64,000 bases of DNA. Origin: Natrinema sp. HArc-T2. Lineage in GTDB: Archaea > Halobacteriota > Halobacteria > Halobacteriales > Natrialbaceae. The position numbers and the translations under genes are program-made. How positions within the stretch are numbered: the stretch's first letter is position 1; every line of letters starts with the position of its first letter. Location of the stretch: NCBI RefSeq assembly GCF_041821085.1, contig NZ_JBGUAZ010000003.1, positions 558,001 through 622,000 on the forward strand. The letters run 5' to 3'. The notes beneath the pieces are model-generated. The model searched no databases and was not told the DNA's origin. It saw nothing but the letters and a program-made list of their open reading frames with translations. Positions 1 to 9,191 of the stretch are shown piece by piece.

Positions 1-1011
1 GCCGAACGTTCGCTCGAGGTGATTCTCGAGCAGTTTGTTCTTGACGACCTCGACGTTTGCGCTGCGGTTGAGTTCGATGACGATACGGACGCCGTCACGG
101 TCGGACTCGTCGCGCAGATCGGTGATACCCTCGATTTCGCCCTCGTTGACGTCGTCAGCGATGCGCTCGACGAGGCGGGCCTTGTTGGCCTGATAGGGGA
201 GTTCGGTGACGACGATGCGCTCGCGACCGTTTTTCCACTCTTCGACCTCGAACTCGGCGCGGACGCGGATGCGGCCGCGACCGGTCTTGTACGCCGAATA
301 GATGGCGTCTCGACCGACGATGTTCGCGCCCGTCGGGAAGTCCGGTCCCTTGACGTGGTCCATCAGGTCCTCGACGGTCGCATCGGGGTCGTCGATCAGT
401 TCGATGGTCGCGTCGATGACTTCGCTTAGGTTATGCGGCGGGATGTTCGTCGACATCCCGACGGCGATCCCCGACGAGCCGTTGACCAGCAGGTTCGGGA
501 ACGCTGCCGGGAGCACGTCGGGTTCCTGCAAGCGGTCGTCGTAGTTCGAGGAGAAATCGACCGTGTCCTTATCGATGTCCTCGAGTAGCTCCTCGGCGAC
601 GGAGGCCATCCGAGCCTCGGTGTATCGGGGCGCGGCAGCCGGGTCGCCGTCCATCGAGCCGAAGTTCCCCTGGCCGTCGACCAGCGGATAGCGCATCGAG
701 AAGTCCTGGGCCATCCGGACCAGGGTGTCGTAGATCGCGCTGTCGCCGTGAGGGTGGTAATCACCCATCGTCTCCCCGACGATCGAGGAGGACTTGCGGT
801 GGCTCGAGCCACTCGAGACGCCCATCTCGTGCATCGCATACAGGATGCGCCGGTGGACGGGTTTGAGCCCGTCGCGGACGTCGGGGAGGGCCCGGCCTGC
901 GATGACACTCATCGCGTAGTCGATGTAACTCTGCTCCATCTCGTCTTCGATACGGACGTTTTCGACCGCTCTGGCCTCTACGTCCGTCGGATCGGGTACG
1001 TCTGAACTCAT
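1..1011 (-). CDS. gyrA: DNA gyrase subunit A, N-terminal part (runs off the window)
   Basis: Breakage-reunion subunit of DNA gyrase, which introduces negative supercoils together with GyrB. The 337 codons visible start with ATG and continue past the first base of the window, so the C-terminal half is missing. Reading the complement shows the winged-helix/CAP region with the active-site tyrosine in an AAPRYTEA motif (Tyr130) and the quinolone-determining region [10 protein letters not shown], with Ser91 and Asp95 as in drug-sensitive gyrases. The start lies 18 nt after the gyrB stop, so the two are almost certainly one transcript. Identification is firm. Only the length of the unseen part is unknown. 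Confidence 0.97.
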   Translation of the reverse strand, partial: MSSDVPDPTDVEARAVENVRIEDEMEQSYIDYAMSVIAGRALPDVRDGLKPVHRRILYAMHEMGVSSGSSHRKSSSIVGETMGDYHPHGDSAIYDTLVRMAQDFSMRYPLVDGQGNFGSMDGDPAAAPRYTEARMASVAEELLEDIDKDTVDFSSNYDDRLQEPDVLPAAFPNLLVNGSSGIAVGMSTNIPPHNLSEVIDATIELIDDPDATVEDLMDHVKGPDFPTGANIVGRDAIYSAYKTGRGRIRVRAEFEVEEWKNGRERIVVTELPYQANKARLVERIADDVNEGEIEGITDLRDESDRDGVRIVIELNRSANVEVVKNKLLENHLERTFG

Positions 1012-1029
1012 GTAGTCACCTCAAACCTG

Positions 1030-2961
1030 CTATATGTCGATCCACTCGGCTTCCGGCGCGTGGTCCTTGATGAACTGCTTGCGAGGCTCGACAGCGTCGC
1101 CCATCAGGACGGAGAACATCTTGTCCGCCGCCGCCGCGTCCTCGATCGTGATCTGTTTGAGGATGCGGTTGTCGGGGTTCATCGTCGTCTCCCAGAGTTG
1201 CTCGGGGTTCATCTCGCCAAGCCCCTTGAACCGCTGGACCTGCGAGGGGTTACCGTCGCATTTCTCTTCGACGATCCGGTCGCGTTCGGCGTCGGTCATC
1301 GCGTCATAGGTCTCGCCGCGATACCGGATGCGATAGAGCGGCGGCTGGGTCGCGTAGACGTAGCCACCCTCGAGTAGCGGGCGCATATGCCGGTAGAAGA
1401 ACGTCAACAGGAGCGTCCGAATGTGTGCGCCGTCGACGTCGGCGTCGGTCGCCATGATGATCTTCTTGTAGCGGACGTCCTCGACGTCGAACTCGTCGCC
1501 GATCCCCGCGCCGATCGCGGTGATCATGTTGCGAATCTCGTCGTTCTCTAAGATTCGATCGAGCCGGTGTTTCTCGACGTTCAGGATCTTCCCCTTGATG
1601 GGGAGAACTGCCTGGAACTCGGGGTTGCGGGCCTGTTTCGCGCTGCCGCCTGCGGAATCACCCTCCGCGATGAACAGTTCGGCTTTCTCGGGGTCTTTCG
1701 TCTGACAGTCAGCGAGTTTGCCTGGGAGGGAGGTGGACTCGAGGGCGGACTTGCGCCGCGTCAGTTCCTCGGCCTTCTGGGCGGCCATGCGGGCTTTCGC
1801 AGCCTCGACGGCCTTGGTGACGATCGCCTCGGCGGTGTCGGGGTGTTCCTCGAAGTAGGTGCCAAGGCCCTCGTGCATGGCGCTCTCGACAATCCCACGG
1901 ACCTCGGAGTTGCCGAGTTTCGTCTTCGTCTGGCCCTCGAACTGGGGATCGGGGTGTTTGATCGAGATGACTGCCGTGAGCCCCTCGCGGATGTCCTCGC
2001 CTTTGAGGTTGTTCTCGAGATCGGAGAGGAGGTCGTTCTCGTTGGCGTAGTCGTTGACTGTCCGCGTCAGCGCGGTCTTGAACCCGGTGAGGTGGGTGCC
2101 GCCCTCGCGCGTGTTGATATTGTTCGCGAAGGCGTGAATCGAGCCCTGCAGCTCCTCGGTGGCCTGCATCGCGACTTCGACCTGGATGTTCTGGTCTTCG
2201 TCGTCGAAGTAGATGACGTCGTCGTGCATCGCCGAGCGCGTCTCGTTCAGATACTCGACGAACTCGCGGATGCCGCCGTCGTACTCGTAGGTCTCGGCGA
2301 CGGGGCCGTCGTCGCTTTTCTCCTCGCGCTCGTCGCGGAGCGTAATGCGGACGCCCGAGTTGAGGAATGCCAGTTCCCGCAGGCGGTTCGACAGCGTCGA
2401 GAACGCGAATTCGCCCGTCTCGAAGATATCCGTGTCGGGCCAGAACCTGATCTCGGTGCCGGTCTCCTCGTCGGGCTCCATATCGCGGACCCGCTCCATG
2501 TCGCCGACGGGTTCGCCCGCCTCGAAGGCGTGGCGGAAGACACCGCCGTTACGTTTGACCTCGGCCTCGAGCCGTTCGGAGAGGGCGTTGACGACCGAGA
2601 CGCCAACGCCGTGGAGGCCGCCGGAGACCTGATAGGACTTGTTGTCGAACTTGCCGCCGGCGTGGAGGACAGTGAGAATGACCTCGAGTGCGGGGCGGTC
2701 GTACTCCTCGTGTGTGTCGACGGGGATGCCACGACCGTCGTCTGCGACGGTCACCGACCCATCCTCGTTGATGGAGACGGTGATGTCGTCGCAGTAGCCG
2801 GCCAGTGCCTCGTCGATCGAGTTGTCGACCACTTCGTAGACGAGGTGGTGCAGTCCTCGAGAATCGGTAGAGCCGATGTACATCGCCGGTCGCTTTCGCA
2901 CAGCCTCCAGGCCTTCTAAGACCTGAATCTGCCCGGCTCCGTACTCGCTTTCCTGGGACAT
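1030..2961 (-). CDS. gyrB: DNA gyrase subunit B
   Basis: ATPase subunit of gyrase, 643 residues, of normal length for the family. Visible motifs in order are the GHKL ATPase site (VDNSIDEA at 46-53, DDGRGIP at 74-80, GGLHGVG near 114-120), then the Toprim domain with EGDSAGG at 433-439 and the metal-binding DADVDG at 506-511. The reading frame is open 15 codons further upstream, but the start at MSQES fits the family N-terminus and lies about 35 nt after a TATA-like tttatta element near 2995. It is followed by gyrA on the same strand. Novobiocin-family drugs would target this site, as in other haloarchaea (family knowledge). Confidence 0.97.
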   Translation of the reverse strand: MSQESEYGAGQIQVLEGLEAVRKRPAMYIGSTDSRGLHHLVYEVVDNSIDEALAGYCDDITVSINEDGSVTVADDGRGIPVDTHEEYDRPALEVILTVLHAGGKFDNKSYQVSGGLHGVGVSVVNALSERLEAEVKRNGGVFRHAFEAGEPVGDMERVRDMEPDEETGTEIRFWPDTDIFETGEFAFSTLSNRLRELAFLNSGVRITLRDEREEKSDDGPVAETYEYDGGIREFVEYLNETRSAMHDDVIYFDDEDQNIQVEVAMQATEELQGSIHAFANNINTREGGTHLTGFKTALTRTVNDYANENDLLSDLENNLKGEDIREGLTAVISIKHPDPQFEGQTKTKLGNSEVRGIVESAMHEGLGTYFEEHPDTAEAIVTKAVEAAKARMAAQKAEELTRRKSALESTSLPGKLADCQTKDPEKAELFIAEGDSAGGSAKQARNPEFQAVLPIKGKILNVEKHRLDRILENDEIRNMITAIGAGIGDEFDVEDVRYKKIIMATDADVDGAHIRTLLLTFFYRHMRPLLEGGYVYATQPPLYRIRYRGETYDAMTDAERDRIVEEKCDGNPSQVQRFKGLGEMNPEQLWETTMNPDNRILKQITIEDAAAADKMFSVLMGDAVEPRKQFIKDHAPEAEWIDI

Positions 2962-3070
2962 GTAAAACCTGCTTTCGGGTAGTGGACCGGCCCTAATAAA
3001 AGTCACGTGTACGCGCGCGAGCGCGAGCCGTCATACGACGGCCTCCCAAGGGCCGACGACGGCTGGCCTG

Positions 3071-3766
3071 TTACAGGAACGCGTCGAACGCCTCGTGACC
3101 CTCGATCTCGACGCCTTCGTCGGTGATCTCCGCGAGGAAGACGCCGTTGCCGGAGCCGGTGTCGCGCTCGACGGCCGATTTGATCGCGCGGGCCGCGATG
3201 GACGTGGCGTCTTCGAGCGAGAGGTCGTCGTCGTACTCCTGCTCGAGGAGGCCGTAGGCCAGTTGCATCCCGGAGCCAGTGACGGTGTAGTCGTCTTCCA
3301 TGACGCCGCCGGCGGGATCGATGCTGTAGACGTGGCTCCCCTCGTCGTCGACGCCGCCGAGGATGGGATTGATCGCCCGGAACGGACCACCGCGGGCGAA
3401 GTTGCCGGCCAGCGTCGCCAGCGCCTCGATGTCCATCGACTCGCCGCGGCGGGCCTCGTAGAGGTCGACTTCCGAGCGCAGCGTTCGGATGAACGACTGT
3501 GCGCCGCCGACCGAGCCGACGAGCGTTAACGCACCAGTCGGGTGGATCTGCTCGACCTTCTGAACGTTCTTGTTCGAGACGAACCGGCCGCCGAGGCTGG
3601 CGCGCATGTCCGTCGCGATGACGACACCCTCGTCGGTCGCGATGCCAATGGTTGTCGTCCCGGTCTTGTTGACGGTGTCCTCGTCGCCGGTCTGACTGCC
3701 GTTTGGAAGCGAGCCGAGTTCGGGCTCGTACGGCGACGGGTCGGTCCCCTGTGTCCAGTTACTCAT
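3071..3766 (-). CDS. psmB: 20S proteasome beta subunit
   Basis: Catalytic beta subunit of the archaeal 20S proteasome, 231 residues. A propeptide of about 36 residues ends in Gly36, followed by TTTIGI, so Thr37 should be the N-terminal nucleophile after autocleavage. A GSG motif and the conserved aspartate/lysine core region follow as usual. Its start codon overlaps the last 8 nt of psmA, which suggests translational coupling and fixed alpha:beta stoichiometry. The C-terminus is short and ends in FDAFL. Identification is firm. Confidence 0.96.
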   Translation of the reverse strand: MSNWTQGTDPSPYEPELGSLPNGSQTGDEDTVNKTGTTTIGIATDEGVVIATDMRASLGGRFVSNKNVQKVEQIHPTGALTLVGSVGGAQSFIRTLRSEVDLYEARRGESMDIEALATLAGNFARGGPFRAINPILGGVDDEGSHVYSIDPAGGVMEDDYTVTGSGMQLAYGLLEQEYDDDLSLEDATSIAARAIKSAVERDTGSGNGVFLAEITDEGVEIEGHEAFDAFL

Positions 3767-4499
3767 CCGTCTCCTCCTGATCGATCTCCCCGATGATCGA
3801 CTCGAGGCGGTCCGTGGCGACCGAACTGAACGCCTCGTCGTCGGTCGTGATCGTCGCGACGTCGACCTCCTCGGCGGCGACGACTTCCTCTTCGGGTTCG
3901 CTGAGCGCGCTCACGGCGAGTTCGATGCCGCCATCCACGTCGAGATCGGACTGGTAGTTGTCCTCGAGATAGCCCTGAATGACGTCACGGTCGCCGCCGA
4001 TAGCGGCCGCCTTCCACTCGTAGTCCGTCCCCGAGGGGTCGGTCTCGAACAGTTTCGGCTCGCCGTCCTCGATCCCGCCGACGAGCAGTGCGACGCCGAA
4101 CGGGCGTGCACCGCCAGTCTGTGTATACTCCTGAATGTGGTCGGTGATCGAGCGCGTCAGCGTCTCGACGCCGATCTGCTGGCCGTAGCGCAGCTGTTCG
4201 CCCTGTGCGCGTCGCCGCGCGAGGTCGACGAGCTGGCGCGCGTCGGCGACGTGGCCGGCGCTTGCGACGCCGACGTGGTCGTCGGCCTTGTGGATCTTTT
4301 CGACGCTCGAGCGTTCCATAAGCGGCGAGCTGACCCGGCGGTTGGCGGCGAGGACGACGCCATCGGGTGTGCAGAGCCCGACGCTTGCGGTGCCGCGTTT
4401 GACTGCCTCGCGTGCGTACTCGACCTGGTAGAGGCGTCCGTCCGGGGAGAAGATGGTGATTCCCCGATCGTAGGCCTGTTGTTGGGATTGTCCTTGCAT
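3759..4499 (-). CDS. psmA: 20S proteasome alpha subunit
   Basis: Non-catalytic alpha subunit that forms the outer gated rings of the 20S proteasome, 246 residues. The N-terminus carries the gate signature AYDRGITIFSPDGRLYQVEY, and the body has the usual proteasome fold. The C-terminus is an acidic tail (EEEVVAAEE..., QEETDE), typical of haloarchaea. The start is supported by a good Shine-Dalgarno sequence 13 nt upstream. It heads an alpha-beta operon with psmB. Many haloarchaea have two alpha genes, and whether this is psmA1 or psmA2 cannot be told here. No RNase P/Pop5 genes are upstream; only a long non-coding stretch precedes it. Confidence 0.95.
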   Translation of the reverse strand: MQGQSQQQAYDRGITIFSPDGRLYQVEYAREAVKRGTASVGLCTPDGVVLAANRRVSSPLMERSSVEKIHKADDHVGVASAGHVADARQLVDLARRRAQGEQLRYGQQIGVETLTRSITDHIQEYTQTGGARPFGVALLVGGIEDGEPKLFETDPSGTDYEWKAAAIGGDRDVIQGYLEDNYQSDLDVDGGIELAVSALSEPEEEVVAAEEVDVATITTDDEAFSSVATDRLESIIGEIDQEETDE

Positions 4500-4511
4500 A
4501 GGTTTTGGTCT

Positions 4512-4518
4512 TCACCTC
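4512..4518 (-). promoter_or_regulatory. Shine-Dalgarno site of psmA
   Basis: On the minus strand the sequence reads GAGGTGA, complementary to the 3' end of archaeal 16S rRNA, with 12 nt before the psmA ATG. It supports the chosen start and indicates a leadered transcript, unlike the many leaderless genes in this window. Confidence 0.7.
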
Positions 4519-5106
4519 GGGTAATGGATAGAAATGTATAGGCCTTCGTCTGAAGGCAACTTCGTCTGCCATGTGATATTCGATGAACTCGTGACACTCG
4601 GCAGCACCGATGAAGTGTCGGCGGTCGTAATCGGGTGTTCGAAGCTGGATTTATTGGATACTCACAGCCGGTAGTACCGTTGGTACCGTGCTACTCGAGT
4701 CATCGTCGCTGCCACTTCGGGTGCGTTTCCGGGGTAATACGATATTACTCACGCCAGCGATCTGACTGATCGTCTGCTATCTCAAGCTTTCCACTCAACG
4801 GGCTCCCGGCTGTTGCTTTCGGTGTCGCGTTCCCTGCTACAGGAAACAGATGCCAGCACGCTGTTCGGTCCTCCTCGAAATGCAGCGTCCGCAAACTCGG
4901 GGAGGCGAGACACCAGCAGCTTTCCAAAACACCCAGAGATGAAACCCCACAGTACCGCGGTGACCGTTCCTATCGAACCGGGAAAAGAGAAAATTCATCG
5001 ATGCGGACCCGGTCCCCGCCTCGCAGCAGCTACTTCAGGGACCGGGTTCGCCTCACGTCCGATCCGACAGCTGTCCGCTGATGAAAACACCACTGGGATC
5101 GATGCA
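4519..5106. other. Long non-coding stretch between psmA and the Nramp-family gene
   Basis: About 600 bp with only short unconvincing frames on both strands. It holds AT-rich patches (tttattggata near 4650; taatacgatatta near 4736) that may be promoter parts, and a perfect 15-bp palindrome at 4734-4748 (GTAATA-CGA-TATTAC). An imperfect inverted repeat around GTAGTACC/GGTACC lies near 4671-4694. No RNA gene could be recognised. Confidence 0.6.
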
Positions 5107-5114
5107 GGAGGTGA
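5107..5114 (+). promoter_or_regulatory. Perfect Shine-Dalgarno site of the Nramp-family gene
   Basis: The octamer GGAGGTGA matches the anti-SD of haloarchaeal 16S rRNA at every position and ends 6 nt before a GTG codon. It decides the GTG start of the transporter gene. Confidence 0.85.
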
Positions 5115-5120
5115 GCGCGT

Positions 5121-6389
5121 GTGAGCGAGCAGTCCGCGTCGGCGTCCACGTCGACATCAGCAGTCGTCGACGCAGTCCCGGGCGGCGAAGTGATCCACGG
5201 AGCTCTCTACAGGTACGGACTGGGCGTGCTGTTCGCTGCCAACGTCTTCGGTGCGGGATCGGTATACATCCTCGCTGACACGGGTGCGAACTTCGCGTAC
5301 TCCTTGCTGTGGGTGCTACCGCTTGCCTTCCTCGTCGACATCGCGCTGCACGACATGAGCGCGCGACTCGCCGTGACCGACGAACCGCTCGCCGACTACA
5401 TCGTCGACGTACTCCCGCTCGGCGGCTCGACGCTGCTGATCGGCATCTCACTGATGTCCGGACTGTGGGCCGTCTCGAACTACGCGGTCGCGGGTGCAGC
5501 CCTGGCCTGGCTGATCCCCGGTCTCGACAACGTCCTCGTCGGGATCGTCCTCGCGGCCGGGATCGGCATCGCCATCGTCCAGATGAAGGTCTACGACCGG
5601 ATCGAAGCGGCGATCGCCGCGATGGTGTTCGCCGTGTTCAGCTCCTACGGCCTGTTGCTGCTCGGCCTCAATGTGCCGTGGCAATCGGTCGCGGCCGGCC
5701 TGCAGCCGATCCTGCAGACCGAAATCGGCTACCTTACTGCGGTCATCGCCCTGCTGGGAACGACGGTCTACTGGCCAAACTTCTTCATTCAGTCGAGCAT
5801 CCAGCCGACCAAGGAATGGACCGACATCTGGGAGTACCGTCGGGACAACGCCGCCGGGATCGCGACGACGCTCGTCATCGGTAGCTTCGTGATGATCGTC
5901 TCGGCGGTCACACTCTCCGGCGGTGAGATGTCGTTGACGACGCCTGGAAAACCGCTCGCGTCGATCCTCGGCGAGTACGCGCTCGTGGTGTTCATCCTCG
6001 CGGCGTTTCTCGCCTCGATCTCTTCGGCTACCGGGACGCTGTTTGGAGCCGGCTTCATGGTGCCACAGGCGCTCGGACGAGACACGGTCTTCGGTGATGC
6101 CGCGTTCCGACGAACGGTTATCGCGCTGATCGTCCTCTCGGCGATCACTGCGCTTCCGATGCTCATCTACACCGGTTTCGGACCGGTCGAAATGGCGATC
6201 ATCATGCCGGCCGTCAACGGCGCGATCGGCCTTCCGGTCACCGTCTTCGCGCTCATCGGTGCCGTCAACAGGTTTCACGACATCGACTGGTATGAAAACG
6301 CTGCGTTCATCGCGGCGGGACTCGTCCTGCTCGTCGGGAGCCTTCTGACCGTCCAGTCGCTCTACGAAACGATCCTGTCCATCCTCTAA
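5121..6389 (+). CDS. Nramp-family divalent metal transporter, divergent
   Basis: Integral membrane protein of 422 residues with about 11 hydrophobic segments. The stretch from residue 34 to 85 (GVLFAANVFGAGSVYIL..., SLLWVLPLAF, DMSARLAV) lines up with TM1-TM2 of Nramp/MntH transporters, which import Mn2+/Fe2+ with protons. The metal-binding DPGN of TM1 is replaced by ADTGAN (52-57) and the MPH motif of TM6 by YWPN (217-220), so substrate and coupling may differ from classical MntH. It starts at GTG behind a perfect Shine-Dalgarno. It is followed by a TSUP-type gene on the same strand after about 110 nt. Confidence 0.8.
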   Translation: MSEQSASASTSTSAVVDAVPGGEVIHGALYRYGLGVLFAANVFGAGSVYILADTGANFAYSLLWVLPLAFLVDIALHDMSARLAVTDEPLADYIVDVLPLGGSTLLIGISLMSGLWAVSNYAVAGAALAWLIPGLDNVLVGIVLAAGIGIAIVQMKVYDRIEAAIAAMVFAVFSSYGLLLLGLNVPWQSVAAGLQPILQTEIGYLTAVIALLGTTVYWPNFFIQSSIQPTKEWTDIWEYRRDNAAGIATTLVIGSFVMIVSAVTLSGGEMSLTTPGKPLASILGEYALVVFILAAFLASISSATGTLFGAGFMVPQALGRDTVFGDAAFRRTVIALIVLSAITALPMLIYTGFGPVEMAIIMPAVNGAIGLPVTVFALIGAVNRFHDIDWYENAAFIAAGLVLLVGSLLTVQSLYETILSIL

Positions 6390-6497
6390 CGGCAGGCAAC
6401 CCGTTTACTCGAGCGGCTTCGAGTGACGGACTCGTGCGCGATACCTGCGTGTCGTCTGACCGGAGGGAAGCAGAAAGGTAGAGTGAGACGGCCCGGA

Positions 6498-7301
6498 ATG
6501 ACAACACACGTCGTGCAAGAGATGATTGCACTCGATCTCGGTCTCTCGCTGATCCTGTTGCTCGTCTCGATCGCGTTCTTTTCGGGGATCGGCATCACCA
6601 CCATCGGACCCGGCGGGATCTTCGTGACGATTGCACTCTACTCGCTGACGCCGCTTGCCTCGAGTCAGGTCGCCGGCACCGCCCACGCCACGTTCGTCGT
6701 CACGGGGCTCGTCGGCAGTGCGGCCTACCTCCACTCGGGGGAGATGAACACCGGCGAGAGTCGCGCGATTGCAGTCATTCTTAGCGGCGCGAGTGTCTTC
6801 GGCGCGCTCGCTGGGGCATCGGTCAACCAGTTCGTTCCGCGCTCCGTCTTCGGGCTCTTGCTTGGCGGCGTCGCGATGGCCGTCGGCGGGATCATCCTCT
6901 ATCGCGAACGGCGGGGGTTTAGCCCGGTCTACGACCTCGAGCCGCTGACTCGCTTCGGGCAAGCGGTCCTTGCGGGGCTCGGGTTTGCCCTCGGGATTGC
7001 CAGCGGCCTGCTGGGGATCGGCGGACCAGTGCTCGCCGTCCCCGCGCTGGTGCTCGTCGGTGTTCCGATGTTGCTCGCCGTCGCCGTCGCGCAGGTCCAG
7101 TCGATCTTTATTGCGACGTTCGCGGCCTCGGGCTACTTCCTGCAGGGGAACGTCCTCGTCCCACTCGCGGTCGTCGTCGGCACGCCGCTGTTGCTCGGCG
7201 TCGTCATCGGCTGGCGCGTCGCCCATCTCGTCGACCCCGAGCGACTGAAAGTCGCGCTGGGGATCGTCCTCCTCGCCGTCGGACCCTACCTTGCGCTGTG
7301 A
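6498..7301 (+). CDS. TSUP/TauE-type membrane permease
   Basis: Predicted anion exporter or permease of the TauE/SafE (TSUP) family, 267 residues with about eight hydrophobic helices arranged as two similar halves. Each half begins with a glycine-rich segment (GIGITTIGPGG near 24-34 and GLLGIGGPVLAVP in the second half), the family hallmark. Known members handle sulfite, sulfoacetate or thiosulfate; the substrate here is unknown. The frame is open upstream, but the ATG of MTTHVVQEM is preferred because the preceding residues are not membrane-protein-like. The neighbours are an Nramp-like transporter and a universal stress protein. Confidence 0.85.
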   Translation: MTTHVVQEMIALDLGLSLILLLVSIAFFSGIGITTIGPGGIFVTIALYSLTPLASSQVAGTAHATFVVTGLVGSAAYLHSGEMNTGESRAIAVILSGASVFGALAGASVNQFVPRSVFGLLLGGVAMAVGGIILYRERRGFSPVYDLEPLTRFGQAVLAGLGFALGIASGLLGIGGPVLAVPALVLVGVPMLLAVAVAQVQSIFIATFAASGYFLQGNVLVPLAVVVGTPLLLGVVIGWRVAHLVDPERLKVALGIVLLAVGPYLAL

Positions 7302-7365
7302 CTGGCCACGGTGCAGGTGACGGACCCAGACTGAAGGCGACGCACGTGGACGTCGGACTGTCCTC

Positions 7366-7794
7366 ATGCCACCGCGGATCCTCGTCCCGTTCGACGACTC
7401 CGAACCCGCTCGCGAGGCACTCGCGTACGCGCTCGAGCTGTTTCCCGACGGCGAGTTCGTCGTGGTGACCGTCGCCGATACGACCTCAGTGCCGTACATC
7501 CCGAACACCGCGGACGATGCCGACACGGCCCACGACCCCGAGGAGTTGCTCGACGACGCCATCGACCAGCTGGCCGCGGCCGAAGCCATCGCCGACGAGC
7601 ACGGCGTCGATATCGACATCCGAACGCGAACGGGAACGCCGGCCCAGGAGATCCTTGCCGTCGCCGAGCGCGACGCCATCGACCACGTCGTCATCGGCAG
7701 CCACGGGCGCTCCGGCGTCGCGCGGCTCTTGCTCGGCAGCGTCGCCGAAGTCGTCGTTCGGCACTCGTCGGTCCCGGTCACCGTGGTTCGGTGA
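7366..7794 (+). CDS. Universal stress protein (UspA family)
   Basis: Small cytoplasmic protein of 142 residues with the Usp alpha/beta fold. The N-terminus ILVPFDDSEPAREAL is the first beta strand and the nucleotide-contact aspartate. The C-terminal signature GSHGRSGVARLLLGS fits the ATP-binding G-2x-G-9x-G(S/T) motif, so it is likely an ATP-binding Usp. These proteins are often coupled to transporters, and here one sits 64 nt after the TSUP permease gene, perhaps as its regulator (inference). Confidence 0.92.
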   Translation: MPPRILVPFDDSEPAREALAYALELFPDGEFVVVTVADTTSVPYIPNTADDADTAHDPEELLDDAIDQLAAAEAIADEHGVDIDIRTRTGTPAQEILAVAERDAIDHVVIGSHGRSGVARLLLGSVAEVVVRHSSVPVTVVR

Positions 7795-7931
7795 CGGGCT
7801 CGAGGCGGTGAGCCGATCGGGGCTCGGGACTTTGCAATGACCGGCAGCGGATGCGCCCAGTCGCGTCGATGATATGGAGATGGCACATTCCGGCATAATC
7901 CCCTTCCCCGCCGTTCCAGTACGATGAGTCG

Positions 7932-9191
7932 ATGCTTCCGTTCGTCGCGATAGCGATCGCTCTCGTCGGTGGCATAGTGGTCCTCGAGGTCGTGTCGTAC
8001 CGAGCGCTCGAACGGCTCCCCTCGGTCGCCACCGAGGAGTTCCCCGAGATCGACCGGGAGTTGTTGGGAAAGTTCAGCAGTTTCGATCCGGAACTCGGGT
8101 GGGTTCCCCAGCCGAACCGTGAGAAACAGAAAGACACGGGCGACCACCTCCCCGGCGAGGAGGTCCGCAGCGTGGTGACCTACTCGACCGACGAGTATGC
8201 GAGTCGGGTCTGCCCCGCCAGAGACCGGGACGAGGACGCCGACGTTACAGTCTCGACCTACGGCGACTCCTACTGTTTCTGCCGGGAGGTCGACAACGAC
8301 GAAACGTTCCAGCATTACCTCGCGGCGGAACTCGACACTCACGTCGCCAACTACGGCGGCGGCAACTACGGGCTCGATCAGGCGCTGATGCGCCTCAAGC
8401 GCACATATCCCGAGGATCCGACCGACTACGTCTTCATGGTCGTGACCGCCTCCTCGATCGCGCGCATCCTGAGCGTCTGGAAACACTACCAGGAGTTCGG
8501 CAATATTCTGGCGGTCAAACCCCGGTACGTCCTCGAGAACGGCGACCTCGAACGTGTCGAGAGCCCGGTCGACGAGAAAGAGGAGTTGCTCGACCTCGAG
8601 TCGAAGGCCGACTTCCTCCGTGAGAACGACTTCCACTACGACCACTGGTTCGAGCCCCACTTCGCGACACGGCCGTACACAGCGGATTTCCTCGAGAAGG
8701 GCGAACACCTCCGGTACGCCGGCTACACGGTCGGGAAGGAACTCGAGCGCCGCCTCGGTCGGTCGATCCCTGGGATCGACTTCGATCTGGCCCAGACGCA
8801 GTCAGCGCTGCGGCTGGAACGGCCTCGCGTCCGATATCACGAGCGGCTGTTCGAGACCCACGAACCCCTCTTCGACGCGCTCATTCGGGAGTTCGTCGAC
8901 TACGCGGACGAGCAGGAGTTCGAACCGGTCTTCGTGATGGTCCAGCAACTCCGCTACGCGAAATACGAGGCCGAACACGGGCCGATCTACGGCGACCTGA
9001 TGGGGCGCCTCGACGAGCGCTACGACGAGCTGACGACGATCGACATGGCGACGCACCTCTCACCCGACGACGGCGAGGTCGAATCGCTGTACGTCGAGCG
9101 CGGGGAGGGTGGCCACTACAGCCCCGAAACGAACGCGGAAATCGCGGCCGTGCTGGCCGACGCCGTCGAGCAGCGAGCGGTCGCCGAATGA
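7932..9191 (+). CDS. Membrane-anchored SGNH-hydrolase-like protein
   Basis: A 419-residue protein with one N-terminal membrane segment (residues 2-22) and a large, probably extracellular, domain. The sequence shows an SGNH/GDSL-type block I, TYGDSYCF at 109-116, an asparagine/glycine block NYGGGNYGLDQ at 140-150, and a C-terminal His (H395) in GHYSPETN in the place of the catalytic histidine block. This resembles the SGNH-like domains of alginate-acetylation proteins such as AlgX/AlgJ (family knowledge), so a role in modifying surface polysaccharide is possible but unproved. Its stop overlaps the start of the channel-like gene by 4 nt (ATGA), so the two are translationally coupled. Confidence 0.65.
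   Translation: MLPFVAIAIALVGGIVVLEVVSYRALERLPSVATEEFPEIDRELLGKFSSFDPELGWVPQPNREKQKDTGDHLPGEEVRSVVTYSTDEYASRVCPARDRDEDADVTVSTYGDSYCFCREVDNDETFQHYLAAELDTHVANYGGGNYGLDQALMRLKRTYPEDPTDYVFMVVTASSIARILSVWKHYQEFGNILAVKPRYVLENGDLERVESPVDEKEELLDLESKADFLRENDFHYDHWFEPHFATRPYTADFLEKGEHLRYAGYTVGKELERRLGRSIPGIDFDLAQTQSALRLERPRVRYHERLFETHEPLFDALIREFVDYADEQEFEPVFVMVQQLRYAKYEAEHGPIYGDLMGRLDERYDELTTIDMATHLSPDDGEVESLYVERGEGGHYSPETNAEIAAVLADAVEQRAVAE

Noticed and set aside
1567-2919. A 450-residue plus-strand frame opposite gyrB
   Set aside because: It is an antisense shadow of gyrB caused by strong third-position G+C; its composition is not protein-like and gyrB on the other strand is certain.
4745-4927. A 60-residue minus-strand frame in the psmA upstream gap
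   Set aside because: Short, with many Trp/Cys and Ser residues and no acidic halophilic bias; no ribosome site seen.
6405-8708. A 767-residue minus-strand frame across the TSUP, Usp and SGNH genes
   Set aside because: It overlaps three well-supported plus-strand genes in antisense and contains no recognisable domain.
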